64,000 bases of DNA from Conoideocrella luteorostrata (taxonomy: Eukaryota; Ascomycota; Sordariomycetes; Hypocreales; Clavicipitaceae). Made by a program: the position numbers and the translations under genes. This document shows positions 1-12,061 of this stretch, in pieces. Below the pieces are notes generated by a model that did no database searches, had not been told where the DNA came from, and was given only the letters and a program-made list of their open reading frames with translations. Position 1 is the first letter of the stretch. Each line of letters starts with the position of its first letter. The DNA lies in contig JASWJB010000071.1 in assembly GCA_032433595.1 (NCBI GenBank), positions 1 to 64,000 on the forward strand, written 5' to 3'.

Positions 1-60
1 CGCGGCGGGCGGGGGGGGCGCGGGCGGGGGGGCGGGGGCTGGTTTCGCGGTTGAGGCGCA
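1..60. other. G-rich, low-complexity start of window
   Basis: The first 40 or so bases consist almost entirely of G with scattered C, including runs of five to eight G. The + strand has enough G-runs to form a G-quadruplex in principle. The composition differs sharply from the AT-richer sequence that follows. It could be a real GC island or an assembly edge; the window alone cannot decide. Confidence 0.4.
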
Positions 61-374
61 ACATGAGCATAAAATATAAAATGAATATGTGGATTGGGTA
101 TTCAATTACTTTGTCAAGTCGCGGAAAGCCTGGGACAGGAGGAAAGGGGTGGGGGGGTTAGTACGACTGGCTCTTAGTACCGGATGGGGGTGATTGATGT
201 ACGAACGGAGGAGGATTCGTGGAAACATGACACGAGAAAAGATGGAAGGGATGTGGTGAGTTAGAATGGGGATTTACTCCGTACCTGCGCAATATCAGTC
301 ACATTGGCCCCGTCGCTTTTTTCTTCTTGTGCAGTCATTTCTTTCGAGGGCATAATATATATAACTGCATATAT

Positions 375-400
375 ATGTGTGTGTGTGTGAGTGTGTGAGT
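375..400. repeat. TG/GAG microsatellite
   Basis: An alternating TG tract interrupted by GA steps, directly after a short AT-alternating stretch. It is a simple-sequence repeat with no further content. Confidence 0.75.
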
Positions 401-1364
401 AGTTACAGGCGACTCTTCAACAGGAAAGGCCAGGAAGGTGGAAGGAGAGGTATGCCAGGAGTGGAAAGAAAGCACGTCGAATGATGCACCGGCTCACTCT
501 TACGGTCCGAGAGGATGCGAATGCGAAACTAGAAACTAGACAGAGGCTTCGTAGCGTGTTGGTTGAGTTGCTATTGCGTAATTGAGTCGGCTTCAGACGC
601 CGTGGTGAGGGTGAGGGTATACATACATGCGGCACTGTCTGCTCTTTTGGGGGGCTCACGTGACGGGCAGGCAGGTAGAGTTGCATATACCGTGGGAATA
701 ACACGCTGCTGTAGGCGCTGGGTCTTTTGTCCGTCAAACAACCAAAGCCAGATACTCGTTGGGCTTTGCCATTTTGGGGTTTATTTTTTCCAGCATCGGA
801 TGAGGTTAACTTGATATGCCAAACGAACCCACGCTCTCTGTGCGACTCTTTCATCAGTGAACAATAGTCGCTTTAACGCAGCAGTCTTGTTTCTGGCACT
901 GCTCGAGCTTCTAAATATCAAGATCTATCTATCTACGCAGGCTGTGTTGCAGCTGTCGAGGAAGGGAATATATCAAATATCTAACGCAGGTTGTATGCTC
1001 ATCCTTTGCGGCACGTCCCTTTGCGGCATAGACAGATTCATAATCCTCGAAATGCCCGAATCCAACTTATTCTGAGAGAAACCCCCCCCCCAAACATAAC
1101 CTATATCAAAATTCACTTCAACGAAGTCGGCAATCTCCATCACATTCCCGTCCTTATCACACACATCATTCCGATGTCCGCACTCACCGGGCTCATCTTT
1201 TCCTCCTGTCATCGCGCCATCTCCCCCTTCCCTCCGCACCCCTTCCATAGAATCCAATACTCTCCAACGGAGCCCTCCGGTGTAGCTCCGACAAGAAAAG
1301 ACATCATTCACGTTACGGAGAGTCAAAAGATGGCTGTAGGTGTGGCTGGAAGAGCACAAGACGA

Positions 1365-1380
1365 ACGGAGTATACTCCGT
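1365..1380. repeat. Palindromic copy of the TACGGAGTA element (8-bp spaced)
   Basis: ACGGAGTATACTCCGT is a perfect 16-bp palindrome built from two inverted CGGAGTA half-sites. The CGG triplets are eight bases apart, unlike the six-base spacing of the copy at 6349-6366. It belongs to the dispersed intergenic family described in the findings. Confidence 0.8.
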
Positions 1381-4300
1381 ATTGCTCTGAACATTGTTTT
1401 AGATTCATCTCCGGGGTCCGTGGCAAGGGGCATCGCGTTTCCGTTTTATTTGCGTTGTGATGCGGGTGGCTACCCGTTTTTGCGATGTAAAACAACAGTA
1501 CGGAGTACGTATTCTTTTTTCATGTCATTCCTGGTTTCTCTAGTGCCCTTCTATATGTTGCTTTCGTCGTATCCTTTGTGAGTCATTTGATTGACACCAC
1601 CCGTAGGGAATGTACGTCTGACCACGAATAAGTAAACAACAACAGCGCCGATGACAACAGCCAACAACACCAGCTCCTCAGTGCCTCGGTGTGCTGCAGT
1701 CCTTCATTCTGCCTCCTCCCCCTGCCTGACTTTGAGAGTTGTTTTCTCCTCTCCTGTGCTGACGGCATCGAGTGCTCCGTACATATAAATATGCAACGAG
1801 TAAGACCAGCAGAGCATGTTTGCCACCGCTGTCAAGAAAAAGAAACCTCTTGGGCGTGCGTGGGTTCCTAAATACAGATCTACATATGTGCAATGCATGC
1901 AAGTAACAAACGGGCCGCTATTTTCTCTCTTGTTCGTGTTCGGCAAATGAAAAGAAAGGGAAACCATAGAATCGGGTTGGGATCTTCGTATCTGCTCGAA
2001 ATTTGATGGGTCGGCAAAAGCATGAACTCGAGGTTAAGTTCAGGATAGGCACTGGCAGTCGGCTGCAACGCCATTTGCGCCCGACGACGATTTGGCGAGA
2101 ATCGTACACGGCACCACATCTTCCCAGGGACTTGTTGCCGTCACTAGGGGCATGCCTTTCTAACTACCCAGTTACGCCCCTTTTGACTAATGCAATGCTG
2201 CACGGTCTACGGAGTAAATTCTTGGTGCTTGCCGGGGGCTGCAAGGGTAGCCTACAAACGAACAGCTAGGGTCCTGACGGACCAGTTTTCTCAGCAATGC
2301 CATCTTTTCTTCCTAAAGTCGGATCGCTTTTGTTCTGAAAGATTGAAAGGACAGCTCGGCAACGGTGGTTAAAAGTTACCATACTTATGGACAACCTTAG
2401 TACTCGTGACCGCATCTGCAAGGGAACAAAGAGTTGCGAAATCAATGGAGATGGCAACCGTCTATTTGCTGAACGCTACTGTGGCAGAGACGATTTTTCC
2501 CATGGGTGGAAAGCAGAATTTCCCACCATGATGGGGAATCGAGATGTCCTCTGTGAGGGCCGTAAAGTTGGATCCAAAAGGTGGGAATTGGAGATTTGAG
2601 CATGCACGGACGGACAACTGCCATGCCTTCCCTGCTGACACACCGGCCGCCAAAAGAACCGATGACTGACTGACTTATCATGTTGATTTTACAGGGAGTA
2701 CGGAGTACTGTACGTAGGATGTACATGACGCTGCACTGCGTTGTGGACGCCAGATTGCACTCTCCATGTACTCCGTACAATACAGCGAGGCGGCTGAATG
2801 GCAAGTCAGCCAGAGGTACTCCGTACACGCGCTGACGTCGTTTTGAATGGTTTCGCTAGAAATAGCAATTTTTCACTCCGTAGTGATTTGCCTGTCTCGA
2901 TATCATTTATTGGTGCGACACCCCATGACGAGATACAGAATCTCACGCAGGAGGTGCGTCGGTAATCCTTTTGGTCTCCGTTTACGTTTCGGGGCGACTT
3001 TTTCGTTTTGTGTCTGACAGTTATTCTCTTGGATCTCCGTTTCGTGCGGGCATCTGAAAATTGCGTATGGGGATCGAGATTCCTGCAGCGCGTTTTCGTT
3101 ATATGATTGCGGAGCAGAGTCCGAAGAATCCATCCCATGACGCTAGAATGTGGCCTGACTTGGGGCCAAGCACACCAAAGCACACCAAGCACACCAAAAC
3201 AGAGCAAGCCCACCCACCCTTCGTCCCCGCTCCGACACCCCTCCTTCCGTTCTAGATTCTGTTCATTAGTTGCTTTTTCGTACTCGGTACGGAGTATTCA
3301 TCTGTCGTTGGCTCATTGAAAGCCTGCCGTCCGTTTGGCCACAGCTGTCTTGTCTCTCTGTTTTTTTTTCTTTTGAGTGTCTAGCCAGCATCCGTACGCG
3401 GGCTGGCCACGTACTAGTATCACTTTTTGACTCTATCACTGCCAGTTAGTTTTGTTTGCTGCTTCCATATTCAAACCATCCACGGACACGTCGATTTAGT
3501 CCTCATTATGCCCTGGCCATAGGCAACTGTGCTCCAGCTAACCTTGCTCCTCAAAACGAAGAAATGAGAAAATCCGGTATTGTGCAGTTCGGGAATAAGC
3601 AAAAAGAGAAAAGAGAAAAAGAGCAAAACTGGGCGTACATGGCATGCAATGGCCGCCATCATTGGAACAAATACTACGGAGTACACCGTGACCACTGGAT
3701 GCCCATTGTAGGCACGGTTCTGCTGACTTGGCGCGATTTCTCGATGAAAACTAGCACGGACGGGTGAACGCTGTGGCACAGTGAGGAATGAATGCATGGC
3801 TGCTAATAAGGGGCATCCGGTCTGGTAAGCTTCATGCAACGGTGTACGGACCACGCCGTACATCTTGTGACATGTGGCGGATCATTCAGTGCAACACGAT
3901 CATAGGTCTGGTAACCGAACCTGACAAGGCTTGCCAGGCCGTACTGTATTATTTAGTGATGCTCAATGATAAGAAATGTCCTGACAATATCATCATCAGT
4001 CGTCATTCTAGGGAAAACAGAATGAAATGGACGACTTAATGGGGTCTCACGGCGGAGTGCTGAGTGTTGGAAGAGATCGACAATTCAGTGTGCGACTCTC
4101 TGGGCGAGATTACGGAGTACATGCAACCGGTCCCCATTACATCACTCTGGCACAAGGACGGCAATGTACCGAATGCTCCATATTGTTTTCCCATCGGCAT
4201 CGCGCAACTTTACGCTTGGCCTTGATGTCAGAATGATATCGAATTTTCAATGTCATTCAATGATTTTTGGCCTGGCAACAGTGGTAGAGAGAGAGCGAAC

Positions 4301-4797
4301 ATGACCAGAAAAGAAAAGAAAAAGGTGGGACCGTTTCTGCTTGTGTCGCGTTGGCTCCGTTTTCCCGATTCTCGACTGTCGATGCGATGATTCTGCGCAG
4401 GAGGGGGAATTTGGCATTTGACCATGGGGCAGCCCATTTCACCATGCGGCTTTTACGATCTTCTGGCAAACGTCGATGCTCGTCAGTGTCATCTTGGAGA
4501 GCCATCTGCTGGATCGGGAAATACCACACCAGAGGGTGTGTGCCTAATGTCGGCTGGCCGTGGCTGTCTTACACAAGCTCATGGTCCAGGGGAAAGCTCA
4601 ACTTTCAGACTACACAAAACTGCCGGAGAATACTGCCCCCGATGCCGGGCCAATCCACATCCATGGACCGAGCATTGGTGGGGCTGGGGATCGAGATTTC
4701 CACTTCGCTGTGTGGGCAATCGCCATCAACTAAACAATAGCATCCGTTAGGCTGAGCTAGTGTGTACCTGCACTCACGTAGAGAGCACTGTGCAGCA

Positions 4798-4814
4798 CTC
4801 CGTACTGTACGGAG
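4798..4814. repeat. Everted copy of the CGGAGTA element
   Basis: CTCCGTACTGTACGGAG is a perfect inverted repeat around a single central T. The two half-sites point outward, so the order is CCG..CGG rather than CGG..CCG. It shows that the element occurs in more than one relative orientation. Confidence 0.75.
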
Positions 4815-6337
4815 AACCGTATTGCACAGTGACTGCAGGCAATTCTCCGTTTGGAGTAGATTCCCAGTGGTGTGCTGCCCCGTTGAAGCCTCTGACGAAC
4901 GAATCCGCTCCCGCGTCGCATGGCGAATGCCTCAAGGGCCACTCTACCCAGGCCCCGGTAGTCTCCAATAGCGTCTACCTAAGTGAGTTTGAGCCCACCA
5001 AGTACCCCTCATGTACGCATTTCCTCACACACATCTTTTTGCAAGCGCTTTATGTGACTTCATGCGTATGTGCTCCTTGCTCTGTTCTGTACCTGGCCGC
5101 ATCAGTTAAGAAGGGCCTGGCCCACATTTCTTGACATTAGCCTGATCACGATTTGCTAGGAACCGAATCGAGAACTGGACCGGCAATCGGCCTTTTCTAA
5201 CTAACATGGGCATTGACTGTCGAAGCCTTCTGCTGTACGGCTGTTTCAACACGGGAAAAAACAAACACACAAACGACGCTTCCTGACTTGCCCTGCTAGG
5301 TTAACGTCATTGACCATGTGCGGGACGCCCAACAGCAATTGCAGGTGGAGAAATCCTTGCCCTTCTCTGGGGCTCTCTTGTGCATCTTGAGCACGAGGGT
5401 GGCGGACAAAGAAGTGAGTGATCGATCTTGATCTTGATCTCCCAGAGTTTTTCTTACTGCAGGACTATCCGCGTCTCACGTCGTGTCATGCTCAGATACT
5501 GGTCCGCAGTAGCTCCGTCGGCGTCACGGAGAGCCGGCCTGCGAGATGACCGTGATGCTCGCAACTGATGCCATGTCCCAGTATATCTTGAGGTATGCGA
5601 TCTGATTAGCAGCGAAGACAGTCACCGAATTTCTGACAGCTCCGTGGTGTTTGATCGACAGCTGCCTTTTAGTTCCCCGCTGAGAGCACGACACACGTGC
5701 TAAAGTTGATGCATTACTGTGTGCTACATAATCCGGAAAAAAAAAAAAAAAAAAGGAAGGGCAGTGCCGTAGAATGCTTCCTTTTTCTCTGGGCATTGGT
5801 GGCTTTCCTCTGCTTAATTCCGTGACGGACTGTGGACAATGGTAATGCACGCTTGGGCAGCGTCAGTGGTGACACCAGTCAGGGCCAGAAAATACATCCA
5901 TCATCTGTCTAAGACTGTCTGCACGTGCTTCCAGGCACTGTAGCTGTCTACAAAACTCAATCCAGTGCTGTCCGGTACAATACGTTCTCTAATAACTGGA
6001 ACTACTGTATACAGCTGGCAATATGTGGGCTTGTGTATCCCCGGATCTCGACCATGGCGCAGCATCATGTGTACTCGGAGAATTTGTGTGTTGTGCGGTC
6101 GTACGGTCGTGCCGGCGCAAGCGTCATGCAATGAATAGGCTTCAGCCGCCAAGTCGTATGCTTTCCTTTTGACAGAGAAACTGAAACCCTCGTATCAGGC
6201 TTCATGGTATACGCATCTCACTTCCAAGTCAGAGGATATGTTGCCGAGTATATTCCCAGCGACACAAGATCGTGGGCGAAAGCTACTAATGTAGGTACGG
6301 ACTTTCGTCTCGTCGCCAAAAGCATACAACAGGCTTA

Positions 6338-6366
6338 GTACGGAGTATGTACGGAGTACTCCGTAC
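6338..6366. repeat. TACGGAGTA cluster with an 18-bp perfect palindrome
   Basis: Two direct copies of TACGGAGTA lie side by side. The second is fused to an inverted copy, giving GTACGGAGTACTCCGTAC (6349-6366), a perfect 18-bp palindrome of the form CGG-N6-CCG. Further single copies lie within 130 bp (6453 and 6481). This is the densest cluster in the window. Confidence 0.85.
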
Positions 6367-7892
6367 AGCGTCTGGCAACCGCGATCGGCATGCATTTCAC
6401 ACCCTGGTCGCTGTGTGTCCTATAGCATTGTGCTTGCTTGTCGTGGCTCACATACGGAGTACAATCCGCTTCTTTACAGAGTACTCCGTATTGTCAACGT
6501 ACAGGACGACAGCTACGGCAAGAATGGGCGCCGCCATGCCTGGCTCCAACACTGCGTCCCCACGCACTTGTCTCCGTGCTATATGTGTGCCAACATGCGT
6601 CAACATGCACTGACATGCGTGAGTCTGAGTGGGATTGTGAGGCCAGCGGACATGTTAATGTAACCAGGGAATTGGGACATGAGCCAGCATCGGAACCACC
6701 ACTCCCCAGTGTAGAAATCACAGCCCTTCGACGCGCGACGGTGGGATGCTGCTTTGCGAAATATTTGTAGACTGAAACCCCTACCGAATAATGATAGAGG
6801 GCCATGGTTGTCGCTCTCCCCTCCACTTTCAAGTGCCTAAAGTATAGACCGTGTACTCCGTACTCTAAATACTCACACCCCTCCCGTCAGGGGTGTGTGC
6901 CGGACCCTCCTCCATCCATGATCCAGAGCCTGAGCGCTCGTTCCGTTCCTCTGCTCTCCACCCCAGACTTCTCGCCTACTGAGTGGGTTGGTTGGCTAGG
7001 TCATAATCGCCTTGGTTATCATCGCACCGTTTTCTTTGACGTGGTCACTGTTCGGCTCTGTTAGAAGCACTGGCCTGATTGCCTAATTGTTGGCAAGTGC
7101 TCTTTTCTCGTCGCGTATCCCCCTAATTCGAATCTCAACGGTCTTCCGCTCATAACCAGCTCTACTCTGATATTCACTGGCCGATATTGACATTTCGCAC
7201 TCTCGCCAACCAGCGAAAACAGCAGACATAGCAGAGAAGCTTACTACTCAACATCTCCGGACAACCGACTCGCCAAAATCCGTATAAGCAGAACAACTCG
7301 CACCATCCGAGCACTGGCACGTTCCTTTGACATTGCTGTCATCCGCAGCTTGCCCACCCAGCTAGTCAGTAGGTGCTTCGCCAGTGCGACCCAGCAAAAA
7401 GCACCTTGACCGGCAGCGCTACACAACCTCTCTGCACATCCCTCCTCCGCCCAAGTCGAACTCGTGGTACCCGCCCATCGTCATTGTTTGCATCATTGCC
7501 GCCTCTTCTGCCCGCTAAGCTGCTTAGCTTCTGTTCAAATCGCAGCTGTCACAACCTCCCTCTGCTCTCCAATTCACCTCCCACTGCCATCGATATTCTC
7601 ATGTTCTATTGCACCTTTGTCGTCTTTTCAACGTATCGCTTTCGTCGATCTCGCTTCGATTTAACCCGTGACTCCCCCATCCCCGGCGCTTAGTCTCAAA
7701 TATTCAACATTGCACCGGTCCGGTTTCACTCTCGCTTTCCCCAATCAATACCAATATTGCTCCCTGCATCCCCTGGGAGAGTAAAGTGATTGTTACCGAA
7801 GTATCTCAGCCTTGTGCAAACATTTGTCTTGCACACCTGCACTTTTGGCTGAGCCTCAAAAGTCTTCAACCATACGACAGATATTCGCGCGT

Positions 7893-7984
7893 ATGTCTAG
7901 ATGTTGAGATCTTTGCTATATCAGAGCAGACATCCAACCACATCAATTTTTCAACAAATATCCCATTGTGGGGGTTTTCCATAA
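7893..7984 (+). other. Two overlapping upstream ORFs in the leader of the SAM-HMG gene
   Basis: Two ATGs lie in the 100 bases before the main start at 7994. The first opens a four-codon ORF (7893-7907). The second, at 7901 in another frame, opens a 27-codon ORF that stops at 7984, only nine bases before the main ATG. If the transcript starts upstream, as the long pyrimidine-rich leader suggests, ribosomes must pass both, which would dampen translation. The transcript start is not known, so this remains inference. Confidence 0.45.
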
Positions 7985-7993
7985 TCCGGCTGT

Positions 7994-9952
7994 ATGACTC
8001 ACGAACTGGACGGTATCTTCGCAGACTTGGGTTTATCCCAATATCTGGATGCATTTGTTGACCAAGGCTTCGATGCATGGGATATCATCCTGGATATTCA
8101 AGAATCTGATCTGTGAGTGAATAGTTAGATCGATTTTTTTTATGTACAAGATATAGTCTACTGACACTGGTCAACAGAGATGCCTTGGGCGTGAAATTGG
8201 GCCACCGACGGGTACGTGCCTGCCTTTATCTTGCTGATGACTCCAAATAGTCAACTAACAATTGCGCTGCAGAAATTGCAACGGCGGATTGCCAATGCGA
8301 GAGGCGTGGCACCAAGTGTATCCCTAGCGTCATCAGCCAAACCTAGCACAGAAGAACCAAAGCAGGACGGATTAAGACGAGATCCATCCCGTACCGACGC
8401 CAGCGTGGAGACGAGCGGTGTCACCAAGAGAAAATATCGACGTCATCCAAAGGTAAAGAAGTCACCGTGACCATTATTAATGTCCCGAGCGTGTTGTAAG
8501 CTGATATTAGTATTTAGCCTGATGACAATGCCCCTGAGCGCCCGCCCTCGGCATATGTGTTGTTCTCAAACAGTAAGTACCAGTTAATGACATCTCTTCC
8601 CATGACGGTTCTCATGTATAGGTTGGCTGACATCATTGATGCATCCAGAAATGAGAGAAGACCTGAAGAGTCAGAATCTCACTTTCACAGAGATCGCGAA
8701 GTTGGTAGGAGAAAACTGGCAAAATATCCAGCCTATCGAAAAAGAAACTTTTGAGAGCCAAGCGAATGCTGCCAAAGAAAAGTATCATTTGGAATTGGCG
8801 GAATACAAGAAGACACCGGAGTACCGAAAATATGCACAGTATCTCCATGACTTCAAAGACAGACAAGCCAAACAACAAAGAGGTAATCCTGGCCGCTATC
8901 CACTTGGACTGATTGATGCTGTGGCTTAAAATACAGTCGCTCTAGACTAACACTGTTCACGTGTAGGCCAAGATTCTTCAAAACGAAGCAAAGTTGAACC
9001 CGCTAGACTTCGTCATGGTAGTACGAGCAGCAGCGCAACACCGAACACTCATTCAAGCACCGGTAGCAGCGAACATCTTCAGGGAAGTGAACCGCCTCCG
9101 ACTCGGCGAGACCGCGTGAATTCCACTGCATCCATGGTGGGCTCTCAGTACTCCTCCACCGCACCTACACCAATATCAGCCCACAACTCATACGACGATG
9201 TCAGCCTATCTCCGCGGACGATGCATTTTGACAGTGCGAGCCCGACGGAACTTCACCATCGCCATCCTCAACAGCAAACCGGCATGCGAGGGAAATCCAG
9301 GACTGAATCTATGCATCAGCACTTGCCGTCCCTTTCGGATATGTTGGAAGCTCGACAGAAGGGTATAAGTCATGCGGCTGCGTCGGAAGGAATGTCTCAA
9401 GTTACCAGTCAACCAGGTAGCGTTTCTGGACGCTCGCTCGATGGCATGTCTGTCCTTCCACGAGTTCCTAGTCTGCGACATGACTCATCATCGAACGATA
9501 CAAACGTCTCAGGGAGCTCAGTTGGAAGCTTTGGACGTCCACATGGTGAAGCCTCTCTTCCGATTCATGCCCTACTTTCGGATCGCGGCACGCCTGGGTC
9601 GTCAGGTCCGGAGAGGCAATCCAATCCAATTCTGGCTGGCATTCCAGAGGCAGTGAATAAGCAACCGCAGCCTCGTCTTGGATTTCCTCAAGGTCCAAGC
9701 GGATACGGTATCTATCCCCCTGAAATTACTCCACACGGCGGAAAAATAACTAATTAGTCTGAAGGCTTCCAATCCGACTCATCGCCGTTTTCGCATATGA
9801 AAGTCGAACAGTCTCGCGAAGGTGATGTAGTAATGACGACAGATGAGATGCTACAACAGCAAGGTGAAAGCGGCAGTGCGAGAAACAGTCTGGATGGCAT
9901 GGATGCCTTGTTGAGAGCAGGTGAAATCGTCGGGCGGGGTGGTCGTCGTTGA
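7994..9952 (+). CDS. SAM-domain and HMG-box DNA-binding protein (7 exons)
   Basis: Spliced CDS: 7994-8112, 8178-8211, 8273-8452, 8518-8572, 8649-8882, 8967-9707 and 9765-9952 (516 aa). Residues about 1-65 form a sterile alpha motif (starts MTHELDGIF), a protein-interaction domain. A basic linker (KRKYRRHPK) leads into an HMG box at about residues 115-200 (PPSAYVLFSNK, then GENWQ and EYRKYAQY), which bends DNA by minor-groove binding. The rest is low-complexity Ser/Pro/His-rich, ending in a conserved-looking tail (DGMDALLRAGEIVGR). The last intron (9708-9764) carries an in-frame stop at 9755-9757, so intron retention would remove the tail. That intron uses an AAG acceptor because the nearer TAG lies too close to the branch point and would give an immediate stop. 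Several HMG-box proteins govern sexual development in filamentous ascomycetes; I cannot name the orthologue. Nuclear role inferred. Confidence 0.85.
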
Positions 9953-12061
9953 AATCCACGACCCACGGACGTGTCGCAACTGTCAAGGAGTATTGAGCGA
10001 CCTACTTTTTCGAATTTGCCTCTAGGCATGCAGTGCAACATTGACTCAGGCTTTTAATACCGAGGATTTGTTTCCGACAAGCCGTCGCGGATTTCTTCGA
10101 TTTTATCTACTTTTTTTTCACGACTTTATATCAAGGATATTTGTAAGAAACGCGAATCTCCTTTAATGATGGCGACTGTGCCACGAATCTGAACGACAAA
10201 AGACTTTGTATCTGGTTTTGGGATGGTCGACGCACCAGCTGGTGGCTTACTTCGTCAAATTGTGAAAGGCGTTTGGGGCTCATGGCGGCAACTCTGAATT
10301 TGTTTGTTTCTTCAAAACGATGTGCATGGGATGCGAACGGAAATACGTGTTTGAGAACGGATGGAGGGTCGATGTGGAGTTCGTTTGCTTTTTATGAGAA
10401 TCGCTGGGAGATGCATAAAAGCTATAATGACGGAAACAGGAGGAGAAGTGAAGTTTCATGGTAAAGATAAACGAGGAGGCCGAACTGTACATGCTGTTAG
10501 CCAGTGAAAAGCGCAACTGGTGACTTTGCGAAGCACATAGTTCTCGAATGAAGTACTGCACACAAGTACTGAAAGAATAACATCATTCTTACTACTTTAC
10601 CGTTTCGTACCTTGCCGTGCCGATCACAGCTAGTTGCCGCGGAGGACGAGGTGGTTGACTCGATAACAACAGGGAAGGATCGAACAAGACCGAAGGTCTT
10701 TCTCGAGGTTATGAGAAGCCAGACGCTCAGGGCCGTGGGATATTTCGGCCACCTCAGCAATTGTAGGCATTGACGAAGGTCTGTTTCAGCATCAAAGAGG
10801 ATACTAGGGATGTAGGAATAGAAGCCAACGAAAAGAAGGCACTAGTTTGTCGACGGGGAAAATGAAAGCTGTCAGTCAGGCCCTTACGGAGCAGATACCG
10901 CATGCAGATCTCACTTGTGACCCCAGCAGAGGCCCTTCCCGTTCCCTCGCGGGGAGCAAGGTAGGGCATGCGCACTGTCATGCAGGTGAGAGGGGGGTTC
11001 TCTCTTTGGCCAATCACATTGCGTGTGGATGACTTGCCGGAGAGAATGCTCCGGACTGGCTACCGGCCGACAAACTGGTGGAAGGAAGTTTCCGTGGTCT
11101 ACGCAGTACAGAGTAACTATACAATAACTAAATAATAACTAAATAATAACTGAGATGAACCACCTACCATGTTGGGGCCTGATAGGCTTTGATTGCGCAT
11201 CATGTTTCTCTTTGCGCAGGGGCTGCATGACCTAGGTGTGAGCTAGATCTGGGAGGCAATTGGGGGGGGCCCAGATAAAAATGAACGATCTTTTAAAGTT
11301 ACCCAACTGCCTCTTGCGCAGTGGGAAAATCTTGGATGTCGCGGGGAAGGGGTTGTGTGCATCGGAATACGTAGATCTGTAACTATGGGGGTAGTCTTGT
11401 TGTTGTCCTTGGCTAGATTTATATCATCCACGGAGTAACGTTGGCCAACTCAACCCAGATTACGGAATAGTTTGGTGCTTTCCCGCTTTGAACTCACTTG
11501 ATTTACGTGCTCTCCAACGGAACAAAATTTCTACCGCCCAGTGTCACCAATATATACAATACATTGCGATGGTTGGGGCAGTTTGTCACGGCTACTGGGT
11601 GATGTATGGAGGCAAGGTGTTGACAAACTAATCAGGGCAGAGTGGGCTGGCCACGTGACTATACGTGAGTCCGAACAACACGAAGATCAACGCATTAGAG
11701 CAATTTTACGGTTAAGATACTAGGCCCCGCCCTGGGGCCTGGGCATAATGATAAGCAGGGTAGTTAGGGGTTTTATTCGCACAGTCAAGCCATAGGTTGC
11801 CCCTAACAAGCAGGACCTGCCCTACTTCACTGAAAACTTATTGTAACGTATGGAGTGGATCCCCCCATAATTAGCCAAGGTAGGTAGCTAAACAAATGCC
11901 TCGAATTCACTATAATACATTGCGGAATGGTGTTGTTTCCATCTAAATTGTCACATACTTGCTCAACAATAGCAAACATTTTTATTCAAGCTATGCCCAG
12001 CCACCCATATATTTCATACACGTTCATCATTAATTATCCACAGCATGTAAAAAGCCCTTAT
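9953..12061. other. Intergenic region between convergent genes
   Basis: This holds the 3' region of the SAM-HMG gene and, at its right end, that of BRN1. I see no coding sequence with support. The stretch from about 10.0 to 10.2 kb is AT-rich and likely 3' UTR. An 11-bp tandem repeat lies at 11123-11151, a degenerate CACGGAGTAACG near 11438, and TAGGTAGCTA at 11881. Confidence 0.55.
11123..11151. repeat. 11-bp tandem repeat (AATAACTAAAT)
   Basis: About 2.6 perfect copies of the 11-bp unit AATAACTAAAT lie head to tail in AT-rich intergenic DNA. It is a short minisatellite with no visible function. Confidence 0.75.

Larger units (their letters stand above)
61..7892. other. Long gene-poor intergenic region with many TACGGAGTAC motifs
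   Basis: No ORF here has recognisable domains, spliceable continuation or convincing codon usage; the longest open frames (145 and 196 codons) look random. The region is studded with the short motif TACGGAGTAC and its complement, singly or as inverted pairs, for example near 1365, 2208, 2698, 2768, 2816, 3287, 3675, 4111, 4797, 6338-6366, 6453, 6481 and 6853. It also holds a TG-repeat near 375-400, a C-tract near 1081 and an A-tract near 5738. From roughly 6.9 kb on the + strand becomes pyrimidine-rich, as expected for the promoter and 5' leader of the SAM-HMG gene that starts at 7994. Confidence 0.6.

Noticed and set aside
417..854. 145-codon open frame on the minus strand
   Set aside because: No domain, random-looking composition, no splice continuation; sits in motif-rich intergenic DNA.
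991..1581. 196-codon open frame on the plus strand
   Set aside because: Contains a copy of the dispersed CGGAGTA palindrome and shows no recognisable protein features.
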